From Hormoscilla sp. GM7CHS1pb (GTDB lineage Bacteria; Cyanobacteriota; Cyanobacteriia; Cyanobacteriales; Desertifilaceae), in the NCBI GenBank assembly GCA_014323675.1, contig JACONN010000003.1, forward strand, positions 186,001 through 250,000: 64,000 bases of DNA. Reading direction: 5' to 3'. The position numbers were made by a program, and so were the translations under genes. The notes under the pieces are model-generated. The model searched no databases, was not told the DNA's origin, and was given only the letters and a program-made list of their open reading frames with translations. This document shows, piece after piece, positions 1 to 8,556 of the stretch. Each line of letters opens with the position of its first letter. Position 1 is the stretch's first letter.

Positions 1-70
1 CCATGATAACACATATTATGACTAGGTCGAAAACAAACATCATACTATACATAAATTCTGACTGTAAAAT

Positions 71-93
71 TGCAGATTATCATAATCTGCAAT
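71..93. repeat. Perfect short palindrome
   Basis: Two 11-base arms, TTGCAGATTAT and its complement, flank a single central base. The palindrome lies 3 bases before the IS/MITE-like end at 96-122. It could be part of that element or a hairpin of an upstream transcript; the window edge hides the context. Confidence 0.6.
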
Positions 94-95
94 AA

Positions 96-122
96 CCCAT
101 CATCCCGAAAATGTGCAACGCC
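96..122 (-). repeat. Terminal end of a MITE/IS family (single end)
   Basis: The complement of this stretch starts GGCGTTGCACATTTTCGGG and continues GATGATGGG, nearly the same as the end of the 113-bp MITE at 22927-23039. Only this end is visible; the other end, if present, lies left of the window. Confidence 0.55.
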
Positions 123-138
123 AAAAATTAAATACAAA

Positions 139-212
139 AAGCGGTCTCCCCGCCCAGATCTGACAGTCTCCCCGCCCGGGTCAGAGGGTCTCCCCGCCCG
201 GGTCTGAGGAAT
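139..212. repeat. Short tandem repeat, about 25-bp units
   Basis: Three consecutive units share TCTCCCCGCCC followed by an AGATCTGA/GGGTCAGA/GGGTCTGA variant. No reading frame uses it. Between here and 625 I see no gene; the stretch holds AT-rich and then mixed sequence of unknown role. Confidence 0.65.
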
Positions 213-624
213 AATCACACCAGCGGTTTACTTGACAAAAATCATGTTTCCATTAATTCCCGTCCCCACAGAGACGCTAACAGAGATCCTAAACCTATAT
301 CCTATCCCTTGTCAAGCACTACGCTAAAGATCCATAAGCTCAGCTTACTAGAGGTCAGAATTTAATTATTTTTTAAGGATTATTAACAAAAATTCCCTGA
401 GAGTTGTGTTTTAATGATTGTAGTTATGTACAGGAGAGCGCCGTGCGATTCCCTCAAGGTCCCTAGTGCCCGCATGCAGGATTACATCAGTCCTGATACC
501 AGTCCGGCCAGCCAACCACCGGTGGATCGCTAGCCTAGGCTTCTTACTCAAGATGATCTAGTCCGACATAGTCCGGATAATCTGACTTCGATTCTAGGGA
601 CTGGGCTCGACCCAGACCATGTAA

Positions 625-870
625 GTGCTACGTTCGATGCACCCCCCGGGCTTTCCCCGCAGACAGAAGGAGCAAGATGGCATTGTTAGCGGGTCTCTCA
701 GTCAAGATGTCAGCGATTTCTTCGATTCGTCTTGGTCGCTGTCAATCGATAAAGAAACTGCCGACGACTCCCTGCGAGATGAAAACGGCTTCCTCGATCT
801 GAACCAGGTAACGAATATCGCTCTGGTTGTCACCTACGAGGCAGATATCGACTGGCCGACAGATAGCTAA
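625..870 (+). pseudogene. C-terminal-like fragment of an unknown protein
   Basis: This is an 81-codon frame with a GTG start and no convincing ribosome binding site. The last ~55 residues look like genuine protein: acidic, ending in a beta-strand-like stretch (LDLNQVTNIALVVTYEAD). The end of the unrecognised 479-aa protein at 14645-16084 has the same style (LRLNSLTLEVQYITDI), so this may be the tail of a related gene whose body has been lost. I cannot assign a family. A HIP1 site follows the stop codon. Confidence 0.35.
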
Positions 871-1155
871 CGAAAAGGGGCGATCGCCTTTTTCCGAAAG
901 AAGGGAACGGCGATCGCCTTAAACTCATGTAGTAGCACCGGTGCTAGTTGGGTTGTGGTGTAATTGGGAAAGGTAGCATCCACTCCTTGACCTTCACAGG
1001 AAGAGCGATCGCGGTGTTTGTTTTGGTGGTGGGGCGATTGGCTGCGCCACGCTGCGCGAACGGGCCACGGTCCCAAAGAGAGAAACCGGGTTATACGATA
1101 ATTATGCCTGGCACGGGAGATTTGAAAAAGAAACTCGAAGGTTAGGTTACAGGAG

Positions 1156-1261
1156 CGATCGGGCCACGGTCCCAGAATGATTTGACTGCGGTCCGCGTTT
1201 CCGGCGCTAAAATCACTACTACCCACGACCAGGACATGAAAGGCGATCGCCTTCTCGTGCA
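1156..1261. repeat. Dispersed repeat, copy A
   Basis: From GGGCCACGGTCCCAGAATGA through AAAGGCGATCGCCTTCTCG this stretch is almost identical to 16527-16645, apart from a short insertion in the latter. It contains a HIP1 site. The 870-1327 gap otherwise holds only HIP1-rich sequence and the CGCCACGCTGCGCG palindromic motif that recurs through the window. Confidence 0.65.
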
Positions 1262-1326
1262 GGCGGTGTCCTATAAGTTGTTGGCGGTCGATATTTTCCC
1301 CCGCATGAAACAGAAAAGCTGTGCCG

Positions 1327-1551
1327 CTAATGTTGTTGTCGAATCATTCTAACCCAAGCAATACTATCTTGCATTTCTGGGCGATCGGGCCACATCCCTA
1401 CAAACGATGAATTTTCTAAATCTAACGGTTTTGGAGCTTGTGCGTAGGCGAAGCCGTGTTGCTTGAGAGTAGCCACAAAATCTAAAACCCGTTGTCTATC
1501 TGTTTCAGAAAGGGTGATGAAGTCACTTTTTAGACGTTCAAGATCGAGCAT
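1327..1551 (-). CDS. Small antitoxin-like protein (cyanobacterial VapB/DUF2281 type)
   Basis: The protein has 74 residues. I use the ATG at 1551 because AAGGAG lies about 7 bases upstream; a longer frame upstream lacks such a site. The N-terminal half (LERLKSDFITLSETDRQRVLDFV) is a helical segment of the kind that opens many cyanobacterial antitoxins. The C-terminus (FVGMWPDRPEMQDSIAWVR) matches the FxGMWxDRxxMxDSxxWVR tail common in small antitoxins paired with PIN toxins. No toxin gene follows downstream (below 1327), so it is an orphan here. Family membership is from motif memory; function is inferred. Confidence 0.7.
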   Translation of the reverse strand: MLDLERLKSDFITLSETDRQRVLDFVATLKQHGFAYAQAPKPLDLENSSFVGMWPDRPEMQDSIAWVRMIRQQH

Positions 1552-1874
1552 AAATTTCTCCTTTTTGATGAAAATTGGGTTCTGACGAACCGCCAACAAT
1601 CTGCACGACACTAGCGCCGGCCACTTTACTCGCATCTCTCCTATTGTAAATTAACCCGCCATTGTTACAAATAAATCGGTGTCCCGTGCTGGTCACCCTG
1701 AGCTATGGTATTCGTCGCAATCAGTCCCAAACTTCCCCCCTAACGTAAAATTATAAACCCGGAAACAAACTACAACTTCGCCAACATAAATTCACCGGCA
1801 GGGTATTTTTATCAACTCCATCGTCGGATGTTCCCCAAACGGCGCCAAAACCGGGCCCAACGCGGTCTCCACTT

Positions 1875-1990
1875 ATCCCAGCATTCTCCCACAAAACTTG
1901 CCCACAGGTCCGATCGTGTAGCAGGAGATCGGGAGCGTTACTATTTTTTTGGGTTAGGTCGCGCGATCGGCCCACTGTCCGGTAAGGGAG
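1875..1990. repeat. Dispersed repeat, copy B
   Basis: The segment CGGGAGCGTTACTATTTTTT, with the CGCGCGATCGGSCCACTGTCC that follows it, recurs at 16436-16550 with the same flanking CCCAGCA and ACAAAACTTG words. It belongs to the same family as copy A and lies in a 600-bp gap (1552-2198) without any supported gene. Confidence 0.6.
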
Positions 1991-2198
1991 AAACCGGGTT
2001 TCTACCAGAATTATTCATGGTACCCGAGATTACCGAAAAGAAACCCGGTTTCTGGTCCCTGGGCGATCGCCCCACGGTCCGGTGAGGGAGAAGCCGGGTT
2101 CTGTGAGACTGCCCACCTTAGGTACCGGTACGGTATAATGGCACAAGTTGGCGATCGGGCTTGCTCAACCCTATGTTCTACCCTGGAGAATCTCGTGT

Positions 2199-2618
2199 AT
2201 GAGTCCGAACACTGCTGAGGAATGGCTCGCCGTTGCCCAGCAACGCACCGCTGATGCAGATGCTATCCACGTACAGAACCCCAACTCAGTCGGTGCAGTG
2301 TACGTGATAGGTTATGCTATTGAATGCAGTCTCAAAGCCCTGTTGCAAAAACGGGGAATTCCTTATCCGACCAGCGGTCAGAAAGGACATAACCTAAAAG
2401 CCTTGTGGAAAGAGTCGAGATTGAAATTTTCCGAACTCCCGGATCCGCAAGGTACCCAGACTTTCTTCTTGGAGGGCTGGAATACAAATTTACGATATGA
2501 AACTTCGCTCCCAGATGAGTCAGGATTCACAGTTGAGGAGTTAATTATTGGCGCCAAACGCCTGACAGGCTGGCTCCAGAAGAAGATAAATAGAAGCAAA
2601 CCAAGGAAACATCAATGA
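2199..2618 (+). CDS. HEPN-domain protein
   Basis: I take the ATG at 2199 (MSPNTAEEWL), with CTGGAGAA about 9 bases upstream. The product is about 139 residues. The core VGAVYVIGYAIECSLKALL followed by GHNLKALWKES is the helical pattern of the HEPN family (seen in nucleotidyltransferase partners and RNase toxins). The canonical R-x4-6-H RNase motif is not clear: the spacing R-(11)-H in RGIPYPTSGQKGH does not fit, so catalysis is uncertain. The stop overlaps the start of the ParA-like gene (ATGA), so the two are probably translationally coupled. HEPN partners of P-loop ATPases often act in toxin-antitoxin or defence modules; that role here is inferred. Confidence 0.7.
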   Translation: MSPNTAEEWLAVAQQRTADADAIHVQNPNSVGAVYVIGYAIECSLKALLQKRGIPYPTSGQKGHNLKALWKESRLKFSELPDPQGTQTFFLEGWNTNLRYETSLPDESGFTVEELIIGAKRLTGWLQKKINRSKPRKHQ

Positions 2619-3853
2619 ACCACGACCAAATCAAAAAACGTATCGAGCAAAACATGAGCGATGCCCATTTGGATGTTGCGGAGTTGCGCGTGCAGCCCGA
2701 TCCGTTTGGAGGGTGGCGCATCGCAGTCGTTTCTGCTGATTTTACTAGGAAGTCTCACTTTGAACGCAAGCAGATCGCATTAGCAGGTTTGTCAGATCTT
2801 CATCTTGAATGGCTAGACCTGCTGACTCCCTCAGAAAGGGAGTGGGCGGGAAGCCTACCTATTGATTCTACCTTAGAAGAGATCCCTCTGTGGCCGCAAG
2901 CATTAGCCCGGAGTAGCAACCTTCCTGAAGATATTGTTTTTCCCTCTGACCTAGAGGAAAAATTAGAACGTCCCCTGGTTGCGACTTTCTATTCCCTGAG
3001 AGGAGGAGTGGGTTGTTCCACTGCCTTAGCTTACACGGCCCAAATATTAGCCAGTCGAGGGCACGCGGTGCTTTGCGTGGATATGGACTTAGAAACCCCC
3101 GGACTCCCAGCCCTCTTTGGTAAAGAAGCAGAAATTAAGTCCGATTTTGCCGGAAGGGTACAAGGGGTATTATCGCTGCTGTTAGCCCTAGACAATAGAG
3201 TACGTCCCGATGTTACTAGCCATATCCTGCGAATTTCATCAAACCACGAACTCTATTGTCTCCCGGCAGGTTTGCTAACTCCCAACTATGCTCGCCAGTT
3301 ACATTTTATCGATATGAGTGCTTGGTATCGAGAGGAAATTAATCCCCTGCAAGATTTACTGGATATACTCGGTCACGAATTGGATTTTAAGCCAGATGTT
3401 ATTCTGCTGGATGCTCGCACGGGAATTACCCCCTTAAGTGGTCCCCTCCTCTTTGATTTAGCAGACCTTGTCATTATCGGATTTTCTCCCAATCCCCAAA
3501 CTAAAATTGGCACTGAAGCCTTAGTTAAAGCGTTATTAGCTTCTAAAACCAGACGCAAGTTGACGCCAGAACCGCGTTTTTTACTGTCGCCTATCCCGGC
3601 GAGTAAGGCACCCGAGGTCGTCAAGCAATATGAAGACCGCGCGCAGAGATGGATCGATGATTGGCTGTCACTGTTATCAGATAAACTTAAGTCTGGTAAG
3701 GGGTTTATGGCATCGGATATTACTCACTTCCTTCCCTATCGAGAGGCGATCGCTATCTCGGAGGTAATAAAGTGCGATCGCTCAATTTGGAAAGATTTCG
3801 AGCCAGTTGCCGAGTGGATCGAAAGATTATTGCCAATGGGGACAGCAGACTAA
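2615..3853 (+). CDS. ParA/MinD-like ATPase with variant P-loop
   Basis: The protein has 412 residues and starts at the ATG overlapping the stop of the HEPN gene. Residues ~1-120 are an N-terminal region I do not recognise. From ~125 the protein is a SIMIBI-type ATPase: FYSLRGGVGCSTALAYTAQ replaces the usual KGGVGKT, and VLCVDMDLETPGLPALFG gives the D-x-D-L-E region, followed by PDVILLDARTGITPLSG as Walker B/switch. Both the first lysine (R here) and the P-loop lysine (C here) are changed, so ATP hydrolysis may be altered or absent. I recall a group described as KGGVGR-motif variant ATPases, which this resembles. It is not a chromosome-partition ParA: no parB or parS is seen. Confidence 0.75.
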   Translation: MNHDQIKKRIEQNMSDAHLDVAELRVQPDPFGGWRIAVVSADFTRKSHFERKQIALAGLSDLHLEWLDLLTPSEREWAGSLPIDSTLEEIPLWPQALARSSNLPEDIVFPSDLEEKLERPLVATFYSLRGGVGCSTALAYTAQILASRGHAVLCVDMDLETPGLPALFGKEAEIKSDFAGRVQGVLSLLLALDNRVRPDVTSHILRISSNHELYCLPAGLLTPNYARQLHFIDMSAWYREEINPLQDLLDILGHELDFKPDVILLDARTGITPLSGPLLFDLADLVIIGFSPNPQTKIGTEALVKALLASKTRRKLTPEPRFLLSPIPASKAPEVVKQYEDRAQRWIDDWLSLLSDKLKSGKGFMASDITHFLPYREAIAISEVIKCDRSIWKDFEPVAEWIERLLPMGTAD

Positions 3854-4188
3854 GGCGCGATCGCAATACTTCTCGGATAAGAAGAAACTCCACTCTGCTT
3901 GGGGGACAAGGGGGACAAGGGGCTTCCGAATAGATCCCGATACCATTAACTGATAGAGCCCGATCGCACCCGCCATCCCCAGGGGCGGTCAGCGGTGAAG
4001 CGTACTTCTCACACATGGGATAAACTGTTGCGATCGTCGCAATAGTTTTATTGGCCCCAGTCGCCATGCCGACCGAGGGAGGGACTGTTGCGATCGTAGA
4101 CTTATGCCAAGCGATCGCTTTTCGTTAAAAAAGTTGTTTCAACTGGCAATTATAGTAAAATCGGCATGGTTGCGATCGCAATTAAATT
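3854..4188. other. Intergenic, no gene seen
   Basis: A 335-base stretch with several GCGATCGC or CGATCG sites and a GGGGGACAAGGGGGACAAGG direct repeat. The only frames are shadows. The last bases before 4189 hold a TTGCGATCGCAATTAAATT segment that may include the promoter of the toxin-antitoxin pair. Confidence 0.5.
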
Positions 4189-4533
4189 ATGGAAGTTCAA
4201 CCAAGGGAGATTCGACGTTATATTACCCCAAAGGGCGAGGTTCCTTTTGCTCGATGGCTGGATTCCCTTCGAGATAGAAGGGCTATACTGAAAATTGAGT
4301 CTAGGCTGAAACGAATCAGCTTGGGCAATTTGGGAGATTATCGTTCTGTGGGAGAAGGAGTCTGCGAACTCAGAATAGACTATGGTCCTGGCTACCGACT
4401 CTACTTTGGACAAATAGGTTCGACTGTAGTACTTCTCCTTTGTGGAGGAGATAAAAGCACTCAACAACAAGATATCCGGAAAGCAATAGAATATTGGAGG
4501 GATTACAATGATACAAGTCAAAATGCCAACTAG
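4189..4533 (+). CDS. RelE/HigB-type toxin (addiction module killer protein)
   Basis: The protein has 114 residues. MEVQPREIRRYITPKGEVPFARWLDSLRD...AILKIESRLKRISLGNLGDYRSVGEGVCELRIDYGPGYRLYF is the Gp49-like/PHA-type toxin pattern of the RelE/ParE superfamily; these usually run about 100-115 residues, so it appears full length. The conserved 'GVxELRIDYGPGYRLYF' strand-rich block is present. The antitoxin gene overlaps its 3' end by 26 bases, the toxin-first order typical of HigBA-like modules. Members cleave mRNA at the ribosome and are neutralised by the downstream HTH partner; this is family knowledge. Confidence 0.9.
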   Translation: MEVQPREIRRYITPKGEVPFARWLDSLRDRRAILKIESRLKRISLGNLGDYRSVGEGVCELRIDYGPGYRLYFGQIGSTVVLLLCGGDKSTQQQDIRKAIEYWRDYNDTSQNAN

Positions 4534-4813
4534 CGATAGCTGGCGAGATGCACTAATCGAATCGCTTAAAGACCCAGAACACGCAGCAGGTTTTATTGAG
4601 GCAATTTTGGAAGAAAAAGACCCAGAACCACAACTGCTATCGGCGGCACTTAAAGATGTAATAGATGCGCGAGCGGCCATGCAGGCTCTCTCAGAGTCTG
4701 CCAAAGAAAAGTACGAGCAATTAGAGAAAATTCTCTCCCAAAGCGGTGGCACTGAAATTTATACTTTTGTTGAGTTGTTAGAGGCACTGGGGTTTAAATT
4801 GGCGATTGAATAA
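4508..4813 (+). CDS. HTH antitoxin of the addiction module
   Basis: The protein has 101 residues. ATTGGAGGGATTACAATG places a strong GGAGG before the ATG at 4508, inside the toxin gene. The first part (WRDALIESLKDPEHAAGFIEAIL) and the C-terminal part (EQLEKILSQSGGTEIYTFVELLEALGFKLAIE) match the HigA-like antidote family with its helix-turn-helix near the end. It would neutralise the upstream toxin and repress the operon. Both genes look intact. Confidence 0.88.
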   Translation: MIQVKMPTSDSWRDALIESLKDPEHAAGFIEAILEEKDPEPQLLSAALKDVIDARAAMQALSESAKEKYEQLEKILSQSGGTEIYTFVELLEALGFKLAIE

Positions 4814-5017
4814 TGAGTAAGTGGAAGTTTGTAGAGTGAGAGATCGCGCGATCGCAAGTTTTACCGACCTTACCCTTTAGCTTACTCTCAGAGGCGTTGG
4901 GGCGGTGTCGGACAACGGGTCGCAGTCAAATCTATGCTTGGTTGATTACCCAAATTCAAAATCTTGATGATTGAAAGATTGAGCTTTCAGGTGGAAGGTG
5001 GGCGGTGCCCACCCTAC

Positions 5018-5116
5018 TCAGATAATAGAGTCCGATCGCTCAATTTCGCCCGCTAAATCCACCAATTGCAGTTCAAAGATTAGCTCCCCATTATCGCCAA
5101 ACTTCCCATCAATCAT
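5018..5116 (-). pseudogene. Truncated retropepsin-like aspartic protease gene
   Basis: Directly after the gene at 5113-5445, an ATG overlapping its stop (ATGA) opens a 32-codon frame, MIDGKFGDNGELIFELQLVD, that then stops. This is the usual N-terminus of the small cyanobacterial retropepsin-like proteins, but the DTGFT active-site segment that should follow within ~15 residues is missing. The break coincides with a GGGCGGTGCCCACC hairpin repeat just downstream, which may mark the deletion joint. Confidence 0.6.
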
Positions 5117-5445
5117 ATTTTACCACAAGCTCCCGATTCGTTTAGCCGAAAAGCTGTTAGCTTTACTTCTCCGTCTGGATAAATACTACTTACTTTCTCC
5201 ATTAGCTCTTCAAAATTGGGCGCTAGTAAATAATTACTACTATTGTCAGGGTCGATCGCAATAAACCAATTGTAATGGGTAACGAGCAAGTGCGGACGAA
5301 CTTGTTCAAAGATTTGGCGACACTTATAACCTAAAGCCTTTCGTTGCTCGGAAAGTCTCGCTACCTCTTCTGGTGCTATAGTCCTTTCTGGAAATATTCT
5401 CCCTCGGTAAACTTGGCGTTTTTGTTCGGATACTTTCGTCGTCAT
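5113..5445 (-). CDS. Conserved cyanobacterial protein of the retropepsin pair
   Basis: The protein has 110 residues; I start at the ATG at 5445 rather than the upstream TTG at 5457. The segments RQVYRGRIFPERTIAPEEVARL, FEQVRPHLLVTHYNWFIAIDPD and YPDGEVKLTAFRLNESGACG match a widespread cyanobacterial protein usually encoded just before a retropepsin-like protease, often regarded as a toxin-antitoxin-like or processing pair. Here its partner is truncated, so the gene is an orphan. The precise function is unknown. A GCGATCGACCC stretch is read inside the frame. Confidence 0.7.
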   Translation of the reverse strand: MTTKVSEQKRQVYRGRIFPERTIAPEEVARLSEQRKALGYKCRQIFEQVRPHLLVTHYNWFIAIDPDNSSNYLLAPNFEELMEKVSSIYPDGEVKLTAFRLNESGACGKI

Positions 5446-5706
5446 ATCGATTGACAATTAAACTACTACCCTATTATAGCAAGCAGAAGAGTCTTTGGGT
5501 AAAAGGAGCCCGATCGGATATTTTTATTAGATGGTGGCGTTCTTGGCTCTCAACTGGCCCAGGGTTGAGCGATCGCGCATCCTATCTTCTTCGTTATAGT
5601 GGAGGCAAACATCGTGGGGTTTTCCCTTAGCATCAACCACGATCTGGACATTTCTTAATATTTCAATGAAGTTGCCAAATGTCTCGATCGCACTATATAA
5701 ATAGCA

Positions 5707-5731
5707 GTAGGGTGGGCATCGCCCACCCTAC
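5707..5731 (-). terminator. Hairpin downstream of rbcS
   Basis: A perfect inverted repeat (GTAGGGTGGGC, 3-base loop, GCCCACCCTAC) starts 36 bases beyond the rbcS stop. It could end the rbc transcript. There is no T-run, and the same hairpin recurs at ~5001-5016, in the reading frame at ~44460 and at ~56576, so it is also a dispersed repeat. The terminator role is inferred. Confidence 0.45.
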
Positions 5732-5766
5732 GAATCTTAACGCTTGATATCAGCTATCTGAGTTGC

Positions 5767-6108
5767 TTAGTACCGTCTGATGTTGCTGTTGGGCTTGTGA
5801 ACGATAAAGCTGAGCACCTGGCACTGCTTGATGTTGTCAAACCCCATGACGCGGACAAAGCAATCGCGGTATTCTGTACGACACTCATCAATTTCTGCCA
5901 TCACTTCATTGACAGTCCTTGCATGGAACAGGGGCAATTTCCACAGGGTCCAGTAGTGCATTTCTGGTGCAGAGCTTTCGCTGAATTCCACACCAGCGAT
6001 GTAACCTTGATCCAGAATGTACTGGATTTGATTTTTCATCTGCGCGTCTGACAGCGGTGGCAGATAGGAAAGTGTTTCGTAACGACGTTCTTTGGCAAGA
6101 GTTTGCAT
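5767..6108 (-). CDS. rbcS: RuBisCO small subunit
   Basis: The protein has 113 residues, the usual length for cyanobacterial Rbc[20 protein letters not shown], the ...[18 protein letters not shown]... core, [14 protein letters not shown] and the [11 protein letters not shown]-terminal strand are diagnostic. It caps the L8S8 Form IB enzyme that fixes CO2 in the carboxysome. It lies 42 bases after rbcX, in the order rbcL-rbcX-rbcS on the minus strand, and is surely cotranscribed. No damage is seen. Confidence 0.98.
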   Translation of the reverse strand: MQTLAKERRYETLSYLPPLSDAQMKNQIQYILDQGYIAGVEFSESSAPEMHYWTLWKLPLFHARTVNEVMAEIDECRTEYRDCFVRVMGFDNIKQCQVLSFIVHKPNSNIRRY

Positions 6109-6150
6109 GATTTGCGTGATGATTGTTGTAGGACGTTCTAATTATCTTAA

Positions 6151-6576
6151 CTAACCCGATTCCTTATCCGGGTCAGCTTCCTGTTCTGGATAAGAGCTGA
6201 GATCGGTCCGCGGACGGCCCGAAAAATCGGATATATTCAGTTGCGTAATCCGCTCCAGATACTGACGGCGGTGTCCCATATTTGCCTGTTGAATGCCCGA
6301 TCGCACCATTTCTGGTAAATACTCGGTCACTTCTTCGGCCAGATGTTGCCGCACCGTCATGATCCGGAACGCCAGTTCCTGGTGGTTGCTCGTGAGTAAC
6401 TCTTCCAAGTAAGCTTCTCCATCCTGAATTTTTCCAGTTGTCGAAAAGCCATTTAGCCAAATTGCTAGACCTGGATTTGTTTCCCGCAACTGACTGACCA
6501 CAATGCGCACTGCTTGATAGGTCAAGTAACTAGCTAGCACGCGCGTCGTGTCTTTCGCAACTTGTTTAATATCCAT
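6151..6576 (-). CDS. rbcX: RuBisCO assembly chaperone RbcX
   Basis: The protein has 141 residues from the ATG at 6576 (MDIKQVAKDTTRVLASYLTY). A longer frame upstream is only repeat sequence. The helical body with VRIVVSQLRETNPGLAIWLNGFSTTGKIQDGEAYLEEL is the RbcX dimer that clamps the RbcL C-terminal tail during assembly. Odd point: the C-terminal tail (DFSGRPRTDL) is encoded by a palindromic repeat (6201-6230) that also occurs in an unrelated gene at 34331-34360 and between genes at 54927-54954. The insertion lies in a region that normally varies between species, so function is probably kept. Confidence 0.95.
   Translation of the reverse strand: MDIKQVAKDTTRVLASYLTYQAVRIVVSQLRETNPGLAIWLNGFSTTGKIQDGEAYLEELLTSNHQELAFRIMTVRQHLAEEVTEYLPEMVRSGIQQANMGHRRQYLERITQLNISDFSGRPRTDLSSYPEQEADPDKESG
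6201..6230 (+). repeat. Palindromic dispersed repeat inside rbcX
   Basis: The core CGGTCCGCGGACGGCCCG is followed by AAAAATCG. Copies lie at 34331-34360 (in a gene) and 54927-54954 (between genes), and a partial one at 10251-10266. All run in the same orientation on the plus strand. Confidence 0.8.
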
Positions 6577-6668
6577 GTGACCCCAGTCTCTTAACCGATG
6601 CTGTAGGGCGGGCCGATCGCGCAGCGTGGCGCAGCCATGTGCCTGCCCCCGATACCATTCCGACTCTA

Positions 6669-8099
6669 TTAGACGGTATCCATTGCCTCGAACTCGAACT
6701 TGATTTCCTTCCACAGTTCGCAGGCAACTGCCAATTCCGGACTCCACTTGCAGGCTTCGCGGATCACATCGCCACCTTCGCGGAACAGGTTGCGACCTTC
6801 GTTACGAGCTTGAATGCAAGCTTCCAAAGCCACCCGGTTAGCAGTAGCACCGGGAGCGTTCCCCCAGGGGTGACCCAGGGTGCCGCCGCCGAATTGCAGG
6901 CAAGCATCGTCGCCGAAGATTTCTACCAGTGCCGGCATGTGCCAGACGTGAATACCGCCAGAAGCTACGGGCATGACACCAGGCATGGAGGCCCAGTCTT
7001 GGGTGAAGTAAATACCCCGTTCCCGATCGCGTTCGATGTGGTCTTCCCGCATCAAGTCCACAAAGCCCATGGTGATGCCTTTTTCCCCTTCCAGCTTACC
7101 CACCACAGTCCCGGAGTGCAGGTGGTCGCCACCGGACATCCGCAAGCACTTGGCCAGCACCCGGAAGTGAATGCCGTGGGCCTTCTGCCGGTCTATCACG
7201 GCGTGCATGGCCCGGTGGATATGTAGTAGCAGACCGTTGCGACGGCACCACTTGGCCAGGGTAGTGTTGGCCGTAAAGCCACCGGTGAGGTAGTCGTGCA
7301 TGACGATCGGGGTACCCAGTTCCTTGGCGTACTCGGCCCGTTCCAGCATTTCCTCACAGGTGGGGGCAGTAACGTTCAGGTAGTGACCTTTTATTTCACC
7401 GGTTTCCGCCTGGGCTTTCTCGATCGCCTCTTGCACGAATGAGAAGCGATCGCGCCAGCGCATGAAGGGCTGAGAGTTAATATTTTCGTCGTCCTTAGTG
7501 AAGTCCAAACCGCCACGCAAGCATTCATAGACCGCGCGACCGTAGTTCTTGGCCGACAGACCTAGCTTGGGTTTAATCGTACAACCCAGCAGCGGACGTC
7601 CGTACTTGTTGAGCTTATCCCGTTCTACCACTATCCCGTGGGGCGGACCTTGGAAAGTCTTCAGATAGGCGATCGGGATGCGCAGGTCTTCCAAGCGCAG
7701 GGCCCGTAAGGCTTTGAAGCCAAATACGTTCCCCACGATGGAGGTTAACATATTGGTGACCGAGCCTTCTTCAAACAGATCCAGGGGATAGGCAACAAAG
7801 CAGATGTACTGGTTATCTTCACCCGGAACCGACTCAATATCATAGCAGCGACCTTTGTAGCGGTCCAGGTCCGTCAACAGGTCCGTCCACACTGTCGTCC
7901 ATGTACCGGTGGAAGACTCGGCTGCTACCGCCGCACCTGCTTCTTCTGGAGGAACTCCCGGCTGAGGCGTGACGCGGAAAGCCGCCAGAATATCTGTATC
8001 TTTGGGCGTGTAGTCCGGGGTGTAATAGGTCAATTTATAGTCTTGGACCCCGGCTTTATACCCAGCTTTTGTCTGAGTTGTGGTTGTACTGTAAGACAT
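6669..8099 (-). CDS. rbcL: RuBisCO large subunit, Form IB
   Basis: The protein has 476 residues, full length. [11 protein letters not shown] (residues ~172-182, catalytic Lys) and [17 protein letters not shown] (carbamylated Lys ~202 with the metal-binding Asp/Glu pair) are intact, as are the loop-6 segment [11 protein letters not shown] and GGIHVWHMP. The C-terminus ends EFEAMDTV. The 92-base spacer to rbcX carries HIP1 and the CGCGCAGCGTGGCGC repeat. AAGGTAAGGGATTTC precedes the ATG as a plausible binding site. Adjacent panB is divergently transcribed. Confidence 0.99.
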   Translation of the reverse strand: MSYSTTTTQTKAGYKAGVQDYKLTYYTPDYTPKDTDILAAFRVTPQPGVPPEEAGAAVAAESSTGTWTTVWTDLLTDLDRYKGRCYDIESVPGEDNQYICFVAYPLDLFEEGSVTNMLTSIVGNVFGFKALRALRLEDLRIPIAYLKTFQGPPHGIVVERDKLNKYGRPLLGCTIKPKLGLSAKNYGRAVYECLRGGLDFTKDDENINSQPFMRWRDRFSFVQEAIEKAQAETGEIKGHYLNVTAPTCEEMLERAEYAKELGTPIVMHDYLTGGFTANTTLAKWCRRNGLLLHIHRAMHAVIDRQKAHGIHFRVLAKCLRMSGGDHLHSGTVVGKLEGEKGITMGFVDLMREDHIERDRERGIYFTQDWASMPGVMPVASGGIHVWHMPALVEIFGDDACLQFGGGTLGHPWGNAPGATANRVALEACIQARNEGRNLFREGGDVIREACKWSPELAVACELWKEIKFEFEAMDTV

Positions 8100-8340
8100 G
8101 AAATCCCTTACCTTGACTTATTTTCTTGGCTAGTTCTTCAGAATATATCAATATGCTCTCTCCCGCCGTCTCAACTTCTTGATTTGCAAATAATCCTTAC
8201 TTATGTTTACCTTTTTTTATATTTCGCAATCTTCTTGACAAAAATAACTTTTACTGTATGGGCAGATTTCACGGCATTATGGACATATACCCCCCCGACC
8301 CTGCCGACAGTTGGGGGGGCTCTGCCTGTTCCCAGGGAAC
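8100..8340 (-). promoter_or_regulatory. rbcL upstream region
   Basis: About 450 bases separate rbcL from panB. On the minus strand an AT-rich stretch (TATAAAAAAAGGTAAAC) lies about 120 bases before the rbcL ATG and is preceded by TTGTCAAGAAG. A CCCCCC/GGGGGG inverted repeat occupies ~8290-8319. The AT-rich run is a reasonable place for the rbc promoter and LysR-type (RbcR) control, but I cannot identify a specific operator. Confidence 0.35.
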
Positions 8341-8385
8341 CAGCTTGACAAAACTTCATGAAAAGCAATAAGATTGCCGATCGAT

Positions 8386-8431
8386 GTCTGATCGCGCAGC
8401 GTGGCGCCAGCCATGGGGTTTTTGCGTCACT
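8386..8431. repeat. Inverted partner of 20712-20757
   Basis: GATGTCTGATCGCGCAGCGT and the following GGCGCCAGCCATGGGGTTTTT match the complement of the sequence near 20712-20757. The CGCGCAGCGTGGCGC core also recurs at ~1045 and ~6620. Confidence 0.65.
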
Positions 8432-8556
8432 GCGCGAGGAGGAGGCCCAGCGCCTGTAACCGTGGCGAAGCATCTTCTGCATCCCGATTTTTCCCGGGAA
8501 CAGCGGAGGGTTCCCGGAGCGTAGACATCTCTGCTGAGGGGCTAGACTTTGGGCTT

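Noticed and set aside
603..620. Third group II intron 3' end (GGGCTCGACCCAGACCAT)
   Set aside because: It resembles the ends at ~25070 and ~32060 in a few bases, but no domain V precedes it.
6577..6747. Longer rbcX with an N-terminal extension
   Set aside because: The extension is encoded by repeat sequence and overlaps rbcL; MDIKQVAK at 6576 is the family start.
8401..8556. N-terminal extension of panB
   Set aside because: The extension comes from the repeat shared with 20712-20757 and is unlike PanB.
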